Assembly: GCF_020075705.1 (NCBI RefSeq)
Contig: NZ_JAIQUM010000040.1
Location: 1 to 51,510, forward strand
Origin: Metabacillus rhizolycopersici
GTDB lineage: Bacteria > Bacillota > Bacilli > Bacillales > Bacillaceae
Reading direction: 5' to 3'
Length of the DNA stretch: 51,510 nucleotides
Part shown: positions 17,083-25,489 of the stretch, piece by piece
Layout: the number at the start of each line of letters is the position of its first letter
Numbering within the stretch: position 1 is the stretch's first letter
Translations under genes and position numbers: made by a program
The notes under the pieces: model-generated
Databases searched by the model: none
Seen by the model: only the letters and a program-made list of their open reading frames with translations
Told to the model about the DNA's origin: nothing

Positions 17083-17097
17083 GGTAAGCGCTTTTCC
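17083..17097. promoter_or_regulatory. LacI-type operator 1 in the iolG-iolE divergent region
   Basis: GGTAAGCGCTTTTCC, 43 bases upstream of the iolG start, with the central AAGCGCTT at 17086-17093. Confidence 0.65.
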
Positions 17098-17238
17098 TTA
17101 TAAATTCATTATATTCTAAATATTACATTTTTTAAAGGGTTTTCTTTTTTATTTTTAAAGAATATACATGATTTATTTAGTATTTCTTTAACATTTTATT
17201 GCTTTATCTAAACTTCTCATTTAAAATTTTCATATAAA

Positions 17239-17254
17239 GGGTAAGCGCTTTAAT
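17239..17254. promoter_or_regulatory. LacI-type operator 2 in the iolG-iolE divergent region
   Basis: GGGTAAGCGCTTTAAT with the core AAGCGCTT at 17243-17250, about 70 bases upstream of iolE. It repeats AAAGGGTAAGCGCTTT from 17083 almost exactly; the two sites are about 157 bases apart, a spacing that could allow looping. Confidence 0.68.
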
Positions 17255-17324
17255 TATATTTTAATGATTTTTCTAATCTTATTAACTGCTTTTAATAAAG
17301 AAAAGGGATGAGGAGGAATTTTAA

Positions 17325-18251
17325 ATGGAAAACATTCCATTCAAATTAGGAATTCACCCAATCAATTGGGTAGGAGAAGATGTTTTAGAACACGGTGATC
17401 ATTATTCGTACCAACAGGTTATGTCGGAAATATCCTCTCTTGATTTTAAAGGAACAGAGGTAAGCAGAAAGTTTCCAAATGATGCAGAAGCGTTAAAAGA
17501 AGCATTATCTCAATACAATCTCCAGCTAACAACTCGATGGAAATCTGTCCTTTTTTCTGATCCGCAAAATCATAAAGAAGAATTGGATGCGTACCGGAAA
17601 CATGTTGAATTTTTAAAACCATTTGGCTGTAAAGTAGTAAGTACTGCAGAAATCGGTGGCTCCATCCTTAATCAAGACCCAAGACGCGGTCAAGATGAAA
17701 CTGAAGTTATTCGGTTAGACAATGATGGATGGAAATACATGGTTGAAGGATTGAATAAAGCAGGAGAAATTTGTCGCGAAAATGGCATGTACCTTGTCTA
17801 CCATCATCATGCAGGCACAGTAGTTGAACAACCTGAAGAAATTGATCGACTAATGGAAATGACTGATCCAAATTTAGTACATCTCCTATTCGACACAGGA
17901 CACGGTTATTATGGCGGAAATGATCCATTAACATTGTTAAAAAAATATTATGACCGAATTAAATATATTCATTTAAAAGATGTTCGACAAGAAGTATTAG
18001 ATAAGGCACGTGAAAATCAATATAGTATTAGAGAATGTATAAGCAAAGGAATGTTTACAGTACCTGGGGACGGTTGTTTGGATTTCAAACCAATTTTCAA
18101 GGAATTACTTGAACAAGAATATTCCGGATGGGCCTTAATTGAAGGAGAACAGGATCCTTTAGTATGTAATCCTTATGAATACGCAAAAAAATCGAAAAAA
18201 TTTATTGAGAACATTTTATTAGATCTTCAAACAAATAAATCAGTTATATAA
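17325..18251 (+). CDS. iolE: Inosose dehydratase, IolE-like
   Basis: A 308-residue TIM-barrel enzyme of the AP-endonuclease-2 superfamily, expected to dehydrate 2-keto-myo-inositol to 3D-(3,5/4)-trihydroxycyclohexane-1,2-dione. Family segments: KLGIHPINWVGED at the start, FKGTEVSRKFP, LVYHHHAGT near 158, HLLFDTGHGYYGG near 186, IKYIHLKD and KGMFTVPGDGCLDF. The start ATG has AGGAGG upstream. It is the only plus-strand gene in the island, divergent from iolG, and is followed by two terminator hairpins. Confidence 0.88.
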   Translation: MENIPFKLGIHPINWVGEDVLEHGDHYSYQQVMSEISSLDFKGTEVSRKFPNDAEALKEALSQYNLQLTTRWKSVLFSDPQNHKEELDAYRKHVEFLKPFGCKVVSTAEIGGSILNQDPRRGQDETEVIRLDNDGWKYMVEGLNKAGEICRENGMYLVYHHHAGTVVEQPEEIDRLMEMTDPNLVHLLFDTGHGYYGGNDPLTLLKKYYDRIKYIHLKDVRQEVLDKARENQYSIRECISKGMFTVPGDGCLDFKPIFKELLEQEYSGWALIEGEQDPLVCNPYEYAKKSKKFIENILLDLQTNKSVI

Positions 18252-18276
18252 CAAATTTGGTAGAATCCTATTTTAC

Positions 18277-18317
18277 AAAACGTCTAGTCCGGTAAAACGA
18301 GCCGCTAGACGTTTTTT
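18277..18317 (+). terminator. Terminator after iolE
   Basis: AAAACGTCTAG/CTAGACGTTTT, an 11-bp stem, followed by a T run. Confidence 0.85.
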
Positions 18318-18344
18318 CATTTTAAGAATAGCTTCCAAAATAGA

Positions 18345-18390
18345 AATAGGGATTATTTTCAGTATTGTACTGATTATAATCCCTATTTTT
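18345..18390. terminator. Second terminator between iolE and the binding-protein gene
   Basis: AATAGGGATTAT/ATAATCCCTATT, a 12-bp perfect stem followed by TTTTT on the plus strand. It may separate the two convergent genes in both directions. Confidence 0.75.
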
Positions 18391-18490
18391 TCATATTTTA
18401 TTTCTAAAAAAATAGATAGCCATCATTTAATTTTAAACAAATATATCACTTTAACTGTAACTGAATGGATTGATTCATCTTCTCAACAGT

Positions 18491-19489
18491 TTAGTTACCA
18501 AGTAAGTTCTTTACTTCTTCCAATTTTTCAGCAGCATTTTCCTTCGTAACAACCATATCTTTACCACTGGTAATTCTTTTATCTATCGTACCACCATCGA
18601 TTACCTTTAATGCATTTTCGATGCCTTTGTACGTCATGTCATGTGGTTGTTGGGCAACAGTAGCTGTTAATTTGCCTTTGCTTATTGATTGGATCGCTTC
18701 ACTTGTACCGTCAATTCCGATAATTGGTATTGACATATTACGAGCAGATACAGCCTTTAAGGCCCCTAATGCCATTTCATCATTTGCTGCAAAAATGCCT
18801 TTAATATTAGAATTTGCTGTTAAAATATTCTCCACTACCGAAACTGCTTTAACCCGATCAAAATCCGCCGTTTGTTTAGCAGCAATCTTTAGTCCCGCTT
18901 CTTTCAACGCATCCTCTGCACCTCTTACTCGATCTTCACTTACTGGTGTACCTAATACGCCTTCAAGAATCGCAACCTCATCTCCTTTATTAAGATATGA
19001 TGCTAATTCTTGTCCTGCCTCTTCTCCAGATGTGTAATTATCAGTACCGATAAATGTTGTTTTTCCATCCCATTCCACATCACTATCTACAAGAAGAACA
19101 GGAATCCCTTTCGCTTTATATTTCTCAAGCACTGGAATCGCTGCTTCTGACTGGCTCGGCATGACAACTAATGCATCAAGATCTTTCGTCAATAAATCTT
19201 CGAGTATATTAATCTGCTCCATAACTTGTGTTTGACTTGAAGGAGCTAGAATCGTTCCCTCCACATCGAAATCTTCAAACCCCTGCTTCGCTCCACTTTC
19301 CATCAATTTAAAATATTCTGCTTCTAATGATTTTAAAACAACAGCTATTTTAGGTTTACCATCATTATCCTTATTGTCTTCACCACTACTTTCAGATGAA
19401 GTACCTGTACTTTTCTGACCACAACCCGTTAATAGTAATAAAATCAGAGTGGATAAGGTAAAAATTGACAAAAATCCTTTTCTTTTCAT
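18491..19489 (-). CDS. Sugar/inositol ABC transporter substrate-binding lipoprotein (SBP-1)
   Basis: A 332-residue Peripla_BP_4 (ribose-binding-protein-like) lipoprotein. The signal peptide ends in the lipobox LTGC with Cys23; a Ser/Asp-rich linker precedes the binding domain starting KIAVVLKSLEAEYFKL. Close paralogue of the proteins at 24483 and 21196 (shared pattern FIGTDNYT, DEVAILEGV, FAANDEMALGALKAV, IGIDGTSEAI). It is separated from the permease and ATPase genes by about 7 kb, so it probably supplies an alternative ligand to the same transporter. Ligand inferred as an inositol or derivative. Confidence 0.85.
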   Translation of the reverse strand: MKRKGFLSIFTLSTLILLLLTGCGQKSTGTSSESSGEDNKDNDGKPKIAVVLKSLEAEYFKLMESGAKQGFEDFDVEGTILAPSSQTQVMEQINILEDLLTKDLDALVVMPSQSEAAIPVLEKYKAKGIPVLLVDSDVEWDGKTTFIGTDNYTSGEEAGQELASYLNKGDEVAILEGVLGTPVSEDRVRGAEDALKEAGLKIAAKQTADFDRVKAVSVVENILTANSNIKGIFAANDEMALGALKAVSARNMSIPIIGIDGTSEAIQSISKGKLTATVAQQPHDMTYKGIENALKVIDGGTIDKRITSGKDMVVTKENAAEKLEEVKNLLGN

Positions 19490-19555
19490 TACATCCCCTC
19501 AATTTCTTTAAAAAAGTTATTTCGTAGTATTTTTTTATAGATAACACCTGGGTAA

Positions 19556-19600
19556 AAGAAGAGTTATTTAAAGATTCATATCTGCTACATTTAATGAAGC
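19556..19600 (-). pseudogene. Fragment of a Gfo/Idh dehydrogenase 3' end
   Basis: A 23-base exact match, GAAGAGTTATTTAAAGATTCATA on the plus strand (given here by position 19558-19580), recurs at 22163-22185 at the 3' end of the dehydrogenase gene at 22138. Both encode YESLNNSS on the minus strand. Only the tail is here, so it is debris of a duplication followed by deletion. Confidence 0.7.
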
Positions 19601-19639
19601 AGGTATTCAAGTAATATATGTTTTCCTTTTTTGCTGTTT

Positions 19640-19800
19640 TAACATCATTCTACATACAATGGTTTTAGCAAAGGGGGTCAACGGCAAATTAAAAAAGACA
19701 CCACAGAAAACTTAACTCATTTGTAATTTTCCTGTTTTCACCATGCGCGCTGCCCTAGCACTTCTTAATAGGGGGAGAATGTAGTTATTAATTCATTTTA
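19640..19800. mobile_element. Possible insertion-sequence end remnant
   Basis: The gap between SBP-1 and the next dehydrogenase contains GGGGGTCAACGGCAAATTA and TTTTCACCATGCGCGCTGCC, pieces unlike the AT-rich neighbours. They remind me of IS21-family termini (TTGACCCCC on the other strand), but there is no transposase and no clear inverted repeat. Low-confidence call. Confidence 0.25.
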
Positions 19801-19876
19801 TAGTGACATTCATGAGAATTATCTCTCCCACTCTTTAGTTAAAGTTCAAGGATAAGGGAGAATATTTTTAAGAATT

Positions 19877-21070
19877 TTATTTTAAATTAGTAACTAAACT
19901 ATTATTGGAAATTTCCGAAATATTGACCCATGATTTTTGCATTGCTGATTTTTCTATTGATTCAAGTACAATTTGGTTTCGTAAGCCATCTTCAAAATTT
20001 GGCTTCGGACTTATGCCATCTGCAATACCATTCATAAAATCAGACAATAAATTAATAAACGTATGCTCGTAACCAATAATGTGTGCTGGTGGCCAATAAG
20101 CACCTGCATAAGGGTGAATTTCTTCAGTACAGTTAATGGTTCTGAAACCTCTTAAACCTGGTTCATCATCAGCAAAATACACATCAAGGTTATTCAAGTT
20201 TTCTAAATCCCAACGAATCGACCCTTTATCTCCGTTAATTTCAAAGCGGTTACCATTAAGGTTTCCACCAGCAAATTTGGTTGCTTCAAATGTTCCAATT
20301 GCTCCATTTTCAAAGCGTGCAAGGATGACAGTGGCATCATCTACGGTTACTTCCCCCATCTTTGTCGCATCTACTTGTACATTAAGACCTTCATTCTGGA
20401 TTGGTCTCTGTTTGATGAAGGTTTCCATCACTCCTACAACCTCTTGAAATTCACCTACTAAAAATCTCGCTAAATCCAAACTATGTGAACCAATATCCCC
20501 AAGTGCACCAGAACCAGTTATCTCTTTTTTCGCGCGCCACGTAATTGGAAGATTCGGATCCATAGATGCATCTTGTAAATATGTTCCACGGATATGGCGT
20601 ATGTTTCCTAAACGACCTTGGTCGATAAGTTTTTTTGCATATTGAACCGCAGGGGCGAAACGATAGTTATGACAAATCATATGAATTACCCCATTTTTTT
20701 GTACAGCTTCATACATTCTTTTCGCTTGATTAACGTTCATAGAAAGTGGTTTTTCACAAATGATATGCTTTCCTGCTTCTGCTGCTGCAATCGCCATTTC
20801 AAAATGCGTACTATTTGGAGTTACGATATCAATTACATCGATATCATCACGTTGTATTAATTTACGCCAATCAGTTTCATATGAATCCCAACCCATTTTC
20901 TCTGCAGCTTTTTTAACTCCAGCTTCGTTCCGACCAGAAATTGCTTGCATAACTGGAACAAATTTTGTATCGAAGAAAAATGGAAGATTGCGATAAGCTA
21001 GACTATGCGCTTTCCCCATAAATTTATAGCCGATCATTCCTACTCTAACTTTCTTTTTCTCTATGCTCAT
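19877..21070 (-). CDS. Gfo/Idh/MocA oxidoreductase of the long (about 390 residue) class
   Basis: A 397-residue NAD(P)-dependent dehydrogenase. The Rossmann motif MIGYKFMGKAHSLAYR and the length resemble levoglucosan- and glycoside-dehydrogenase-like members. The catalytic-lysine motif CEKPLSM is near residue 105 and the substrate-domain GDIGSHSLDLARF near 190. It could oxidise a ring hydroxyl of an inositol, a methylated inositol or a glycoside. Start ATG with AGAAGGTGAG upstream. Lies between a binding-protein pseudogene and SBP-1. Exact substrate not deducible. Confidence 0.82.
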   Translation of the reverse strand: MSIEKKKVRVGMIGYKFMGKAHSLAYRNLPFFFDTKFVPVMQAISGRNEAGVKKAAEKMGWDSYETDWRKLIQRDDIDVIDIVTPNSTHFEMAIAAAEAGKHIICEKPLSMNVNQAKRMYEAVQKNGVIHMICHNYRFAPAVQYAKKLIDQGRLGNIRHIRGTYLQDASMDPNLPITWRAKKEITGSGALGDIGSHSLDLARFLVGEFQEVVGVMETFIKQRPIQNEGLNVQVDATKMGEVTVDDATVILARFENGAIGTFEATKFAGGNLNGNRFEINGDKGSIRWDLENLNNLDVYFADDEPGLRGFRTINCTEEIHPYAGAYWPPAHIIGYEHTFINLLSDFMNGIADGISPKPNFEDGLRNQIVLESIEKSAMQKSWVNISEISNNSLVTNLK

Positions 21071-21195
21071 TAGATCTCACCTTCTTTTTAAATTGTTTTT
21101 CAGCCCCTACATGTAAACAAATTCCAATTCCCTACATTTATTGATTCCACTAATACTCAGCTTTTCTCCTATTTTCATAATGCGATATAAGAAAA

Positions 21196-21819
21196 TTACT
21201 CTCCTAACAATTTGGTTAATTCTTCTAATGTTTTATCAGCATTTTTTTCAGTAATAACGTCAAATCCACTATCTATTCTTTTATTAATAGATTCTCCTTT
21301 TATGACTTTTAAAACACTCTCAACACCTGTATACGTCATATCATATGGTTTTTGAGCAACAGTAGCTTCCATACCTTTAGTCTTAATTGATTTAACAGCT
21401 TCAGTAATTCCATCTATTCCGATAACTGGTATGTCTTTATTTTGTGCTTTTATTGCCCTTAGAGAACCGAGGGCCATTTCATCATTTATTGCAAATATTC
21501 CTTTTAGATCTGGATTGGCTGTTAATATATTCTCCATTACCGAAACCGCCATATTCCTATTTGAATCAGCAGCTCGTGATGCAGCAATTTTCATTCCTGC
21601 GTTTTTCAAACCTTTTTCCGCTCCACTAACACGTTGTTCACTAGTTGGAGTACCTGAAACACCTTCAAGAATTGTAACTTTATCACCAGGACTAAGCATA
21701 GAGGCTAAAAGTTCACCTGCCTTTTTACAAACTGTTACATTTATATCTTTAGAATAGTCCCCAGTTAATAATTTAATTATTGTCGATTTTCCTGCACTTT
21801 GTTCCTCTAGTAGCACATC
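21196..21819 (-). pseudogene. Chimeric pseudogene: ABC ATPase fragment fused to a substrate-binding protein
   Basis: The first 25 codons (21745-21819) read DVLLEEQSAGKSTIIKLLTG and on to DYSKD, matching Walker A and flank of the intact ATPase at 27573 (HVLLGENGAGKSTIIKILTG). From 21744 the frame continues as the C-terminal two-thirds of a Peripla_BP_4 protein (AGELLASMLSPGDKVTILEG to the end), close to SBP-1 and SBP-2. Signal peptide, N-terminal lobe and the rest of the ATPase are missing. The open frame upstream to 21978 is not protein-like. A deletion inside a duplicated ATPase-permease-SBP block explains it; the product should be inactive. Confidence 0.85.
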
Positions 21820-21901
21820 AACCGCGCATTTTAGGAAAAAATCAACTCTTAAAGCACTTAAAATAAGGCGCTTTCCTAGTTGGTCTATAAAAGTGTTTTG
21901 T

Positions 21902-22090
21902 TTTATGAAAATTCTAGAAGTAAAGGAAGTTCTGGAAGTGATAATCTGTAGATAGCATGATGTCATTTGTAATACCACTTAGAATTACATTACAATACGA
22001 TCACCCACGGAAAAAGCGGCCCGAACATCTGAGGAGTAAAAATGTGACCTAGAGGAAAAGTTCGAGCCCTATAGGGTTATTTTGATTAAT
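21902..22090. repeat. Diverged intergenic repeat, copy 1
   Basis: Aligns with 29356-29545 in two blocks: TCTGGAAGTGATAATCTGTA against TCTGGAGGTGGTTATTTGTA, and CATCTGAGGAGTAAAAATGT against CATCAGAGGACTTAAAAATG, in the same order and spacing. Both copies lie just upstream of ATPase-derived sequence, so they are probably the co-duplicated leader of the ABC operon. Confidence 0.65.
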
Positions 22091-22137
22091 TTTAGAAGAA
22101 AATTACTATGAAACTACGAATGCTTTTCATAGATTTA

Positions 22138-23133
22138 TTAGTATAGTAACTCTTGTTTAACAGAAGAGTTATTTAAAGATTCATAGCCCTTTTCAATATA
22201 ATGGATTACCTGTAAAGAGTCCTCAATAGAATACCTTGGCTGCAAGCCATTAATAATGCAATCATGTAAATGCTCTATTTGATTTAAATACTGATCATCT
22301 TCGTAAGCTTCGTATAAGACCGTTTGATTATTATGATCTTTTACAATCATTTTTCCAAAATGATCAGGTGATACGTCTGGACGGAAGGATGAATCTACTA
22401 AAATTGTTCCTTTAGGTCCGATAATTTCGTATCGGTTAATAAAAGGAAGCTCCACACTCGCAGTAATCTCGGCTGTTCGTCCTTTATCATCTGTAAAAAT
22501 ACAAGTAGATAATGTATCCACTTTATATTCTGGATGAATTTTTCCTGCCATCGTTACTTTGGTTGGCTTCATGCCAATTATTTGACTCATAGCATGGATA
22601 CCATAACAGCCGACATCCCATAGTGCCCCGCCACCAAGATCAGGCTTTAAGCGAATGTCATTAGAGTCTTCCAGCATCCAAGAAAAATGCGCCTTCACAT
22701 GAAGATATTCTCCGATATAATTTGAATTCAATAATTCTTTCACTCGCTGATGCTGTTTATGGAATTGATACATAAATGCTTCCATAAAGACCACATTGTT
22801 TTCTAAAACAGCTGTCTGGATGTCTTTTACTTCGGCCGAAGTTAACGCGGCAGGTTTTTCTAGCAATATATGTTTTCCTTTCATTGCTGCTTTAATAGAC
22901 CATTCTGTATGCAAGGCATTAGGTAATGGTATGTAAACCGCATCAATTGTAGGATCATCAAGTAACTGATCATATTCTTTATAAATAGTTGGAATGTTGA
23001 ATCTCTCAGCACGCCCCTCGCTTCTACTTGCTATCGCAACAACCTCAGCACGTTCTGAACGTCTTAAAGCAGGTAAAAGTTGATCGTAAGCAATATTTGC
23101 AGCACTAAGAATTCCCCAGCGAATTTTTTTCAT
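22138..23133 (-). CDS. Gfo/Idh/MocA oxidoreductase, xylose/dihydrodiol-dehydrogenase-like
   Basis: A 331-residue dehydrogenase with the Rossmann start RWGILSAANIAYDQLLPAL, the catalytic-lysine motif LEKPAAL near residue 95 and the group-typical EAFMYQFHKQH near 118. This subgroup includes D-xylose 1-dehydrogenase- and dihydrodiol-dehydrogenase-like enzymes, unlike the IolG/IolX types at 16009, 32185 and 36086. Adjacent to a zinc alcohol dehydrogenase and binding proteins, it likely oxidises an accessory substrate of the island. A copy of its 3' end survives at 19556. ATG start with AAGGAG upstream. Confidence 0.82.
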   Translation of the reverse strand: MKKIRWGILSAANIAYDQLLPALRRSERAEVVAIASRSEGRAERFNIPTIYKEYDQLLDDPTIDAVYIPLPNALHTEWSIKAAMKGKHILLEKPAALTSAEVKDIQTAVLENNVVFMEAFMYQFHKQHQRVKELLNSNYIGEYLHVKAHFSWMLEDSNDIRLKPDLGGGALWDVGCYGIHAMSQIIGMKPTKVTMAGKIHPEYKVDTLSTCIFTDDKGRTAEITASVELPFINRYEIIGPKGTILVDSSFRPDVSPDHFGKMIVKDHNNQTVLYEAYEDDQYLNQIEHLHDCIINGLQPRYSIEDSLQVIHYIEKGYESLNNSSVKQELLY

Positions 23134-23261
23134 GTTGTTTTAGCTCCTTATTTATTATAAATTTTGGTTGATTCAAATAATTCTTGTTATATGAATAACT
23201 AGTTTAATAAATTTTCACCATCTATCTCTATATTTTTTTCCAAGTTTTTTTGTTCTGTTTA

Positions 23262-24275
23262 TCACTCTGGATATACGATTATTTTAATCGCCTCTCCTTT
23301 TCTCATTGTATCGATTCCTTCACTTATTTTATCTAAAGAAATTTTATGCGTAATTAAACTTTCAAGATTCAATAAATTTGATTCCAAAACTTTAACTACT
23401 TTTGGGAAATCATAATTTTGAATATAAGTTCCTTTAACAGTGATTTCATTTTTTGTAAGATCATATTGTTTAATTTGCGGGTTCGCATGTTCGTTCATAC
23501 CTACTAAAAGAATCTGTCCACCATGACGAACTAGTGACATGCATTGGTCAAATAATGCACCTACACAATCGACGACTACATCTGCACCAACCTCTGTTAT
23601 TTCTCTTACAGCTTTTATGAGATCCTTGTTCTTTGGATTAATAACATGAGTAGCTCCAGATTTTTTTGCATAGTCTAGTCGATAGTCTAAAAAATCAGCA
23701 CAGATGACTTTTGTTGCACCCGCAGCTTTTAATACCTGTGTAAACAGCTGTCCCATCGGACCAGCACCTACAATGACAACACTGTCGCCAGGCTGAACAT
23801 TTACTCTTTCACTCCCATGGATAACACATGATAGTGGTTCAGCTAACACAGCTATTTCAGGGGCAATTTCTTTTGAAATTTTAAATAAATTTTTCGAAGG
23901 AACAACACTATATGAAGCCCAGCCGCCATCAAGAAAAATCCCGAGAGTAGAACTATTTTCACACATGTTCGGTTTACCAATTTGACAATAATGACAAGAA
24001 CCACAAGTAGTAGTAGGGTCGACAATTACCTGATCACCAACATTGACATTCTTTACTTCTTTGCCAATTTCAACTACTTCTCCCATATATTCATGGCCTT
24101 GAATAACCCCAGTTGTCGCTGGATGACCTGGGGGGTCTGATAAAATATGAACATCTGTTCCACAAATGCTAGCTGCTAGTACCTTAATTTTTACGTCTAG
24201 TTCGGACTTTAAAGTTGGTACTTCCTTTTCTTGTATAGCTAGACTTCCTACTTTTTCAAATACACCTGCTAACAT
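23262..24275 (-). CDS. Zinc-dependent medium-chain alcohol/polyol dehydrogenase
   Basis: A 337-residue dehydrogenase of the sorbitol/threonine-dehydrogenase type. Catalytic zinc ligands are in SICGTDVH (Cys38) and QGHEYMG (His61, Glu62); the structural zinc site has four cysteines in CGSCHYCQIGKPNMC; the NAD-binding motif is GAGPMG. It probably oxidises a secondary hydroxyl of a cyclitol or polyol imported by the neighbouring ABC transporter. Start ATG with AGGAGGAG upstream. Follows SBP-2 after a hairpin at 24432-24465. Confidence 0.85.
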   Translation of the reverse strand: MLAGVFEKVGSLAIQEKEVPTLKSELDVKIKVLAASICGTDVHILSDPPGHPATTGVIQGHEYMGEVVEIGKEVKNVNVGDQVIVDPTTTCGSCHYCQIGKPNMCENSSTLGIFLDGGWASYSVVPSKNLFKISKEIAPEIAVLAEPLSCVIHGSERVNVQPGDSVVIVGAGPMGQLFTQVLKAAGATKVICADFLDYRLDYAKKSGATHVINPKNKDLIKAVREITEVGADVVVDCVGALFDQCMSLVRHGGQILLVGMNEHANPQIKQYDLTKNEITVKGTYIQNYDFPKVVKVLESNLLNLESLITHKISLDKISEGIDTMRKGEAIKIIVYPE

Positions 24276-24431
24276 ATTTACTCCTCCTTAATTGAATATG
24301 AATTTTTAATCAGGTTATCTGTAATTGTTAAGCATATGAGACAAAATCAAAAACATATTTGAAAATATTGTGGCAAACTTATAATCAGAAGGACAACTAT
24401 TCTTTAATTAACTTCCATAATATAAAGGATA

Positions 24432-24465
24432 GAAAGTGCGGAATGTGTTTATCAACCGCACTTTC
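24432..24465 (-). terminator. Hairpin between SBP-2 and the alcohol dehydrogenase
   Basis: GAAAGTGCGG/CCGCACTTTC is a perfect 10-bp stem 18 bases after the SBP-2 stop. The downstream T run on the minus strand is poor, so it may attenuate or protect the mRNA 3' end rather than stop transcription fully. Confidence 0.6.
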
Positions 24466-24482
24466 ACATGTAATGCTAGAGA

Positions 24483-25472
24483 TTACTTACCTAATATATC
24501 TTTCACTTGCTTTAAGGTTTCTGAAGCGTTTTCCTTCGTGATAACATCTATACTGCTATCAATTTTTTTCTCAACTGATTCCCCATTGATTGCTTTTAAA
24601 GCATTTTCGACACCTTTATATCCCATATCATATGGTTTTTGGGCTACAGAAGCCGATACTCCCCCATTACTTATCGACTCTAAAGCGTCGCTCGTCCCAT
24701 CGATACCAATTATTGGAGTTTCTAGATTACGAGATTTTACCGCCTTTAAAGCTCCCATAGCCATTTCATCATTTGCTGTAAAAACACCTTTAATATCTGG
24801 ATTAGCCGTTAAAATATTTTCCATTGCAGTAACAGCTTTAACACGGTCAAAATCTGCTGCTTGTGAAGCAACAACTTTAATTCCCTTTTCTTCCATAACA
24901 TCTTTTACACCTTTTACCCGTTCCTCACTTACATCTGTTCCTAATACCCCTTCAAGAATTGCAATTTCATCACCTTTTGATAATTTAGAAGCCAGGAACT
25001 TGCCAGCTTCCTGTCCTGCTGTATAGTTGTCAGTACCAATGTACGTTGTTTTTCCATCCCAGTTTAAGTCAGTATCTATAAGAAGAACTGGAATATTTTT
25101 CTCCTTATACCTTTCAAGAACTGGAATGGCTGCTTCAGTGCTTGGCATTACAACTAATGCATCTGGCTCTTCATTTATTAAATCTTCAAGAATATTAATT
25201 AGCTTTTCCGTTTCTGTTTGAGTAGTAGCTGCAAGAAATGTCCCATCTACATCAAAGTCTTTAAATGCCTGTTTCGCACCTTTTTCAGCCAGTTTAAAAT
25301 ATTCTTGATCTAACCCTTTTAATACAACAGCAACTTTCGGTTTGCTACTATCGTCTTTGCTTCCTTCTTCCTTGTTTCCATTTGCTTCTTGACTCGCTTG
25401 TCCACACCCTGTTACAAGGAATAAAACAAGCGTAAACAGTGTAAATACTGCTAGAATTCCTTTTCTTTTCAT
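24483..25472 (-). CDS. Sugar/inositol ABC transporter substrate-binding lipoprotein (SBP-2)
   Basis: A 329-residue Peripla_BP_4 lipoprotein, lipobox VTGC with Cys23, paralogous to SBP-1: nearly the same signal peptide (MKRKGILAVFTL), and shared YIGTDNYTAGQEAG, GDEIAILEGVLGT, FTANDEMAMGALKAV, IGIDGTSDAL. It lies only 17 bases after SBP-3 in the ABC operon, so two different binding proteins are made with one permease and ATPase. The ligand is probably a cyclitol; the pocket was not analysed. Confidence 0.85.
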   Translation of the reverse strand: MKRKGILAVFTLFTLVLFLVTGCGQASQEANGNKEEGSKDDSSKPKVAVVLKGLDQEYFKLAEKGAKQAFKDFDVDGTFLAATTQTETEKLINILEDLINEEPDALVVMPSTEAAIPVLERYKEKNIPVLLIDTDLNWDGKTTYIGTDNYTAGQEAGKFLASKLSKGDEIAILEGVLGTDVSEERVKGVKDVMEEKGIKVVASQAADFDRVKAVTAMENILTANPDIKGVFTANDEMAMGALKAVKSRNLETPIIGIDGTSDALESISNGGVSASVAQKPYDMGYKGVENALKAINGESVEKKIDSSIDVITKENASETLKQVKDILGK

Positions 25473-25489
25473 AACAATTCCTCCAATAA

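Noticed and set aside
19877..21070. Naming the long dehydrogenase iolW or levoglucosan dehydrogenase
   Set aside because: Similarity is at subfamily level only and the substrate cannot be fixed from sequence.
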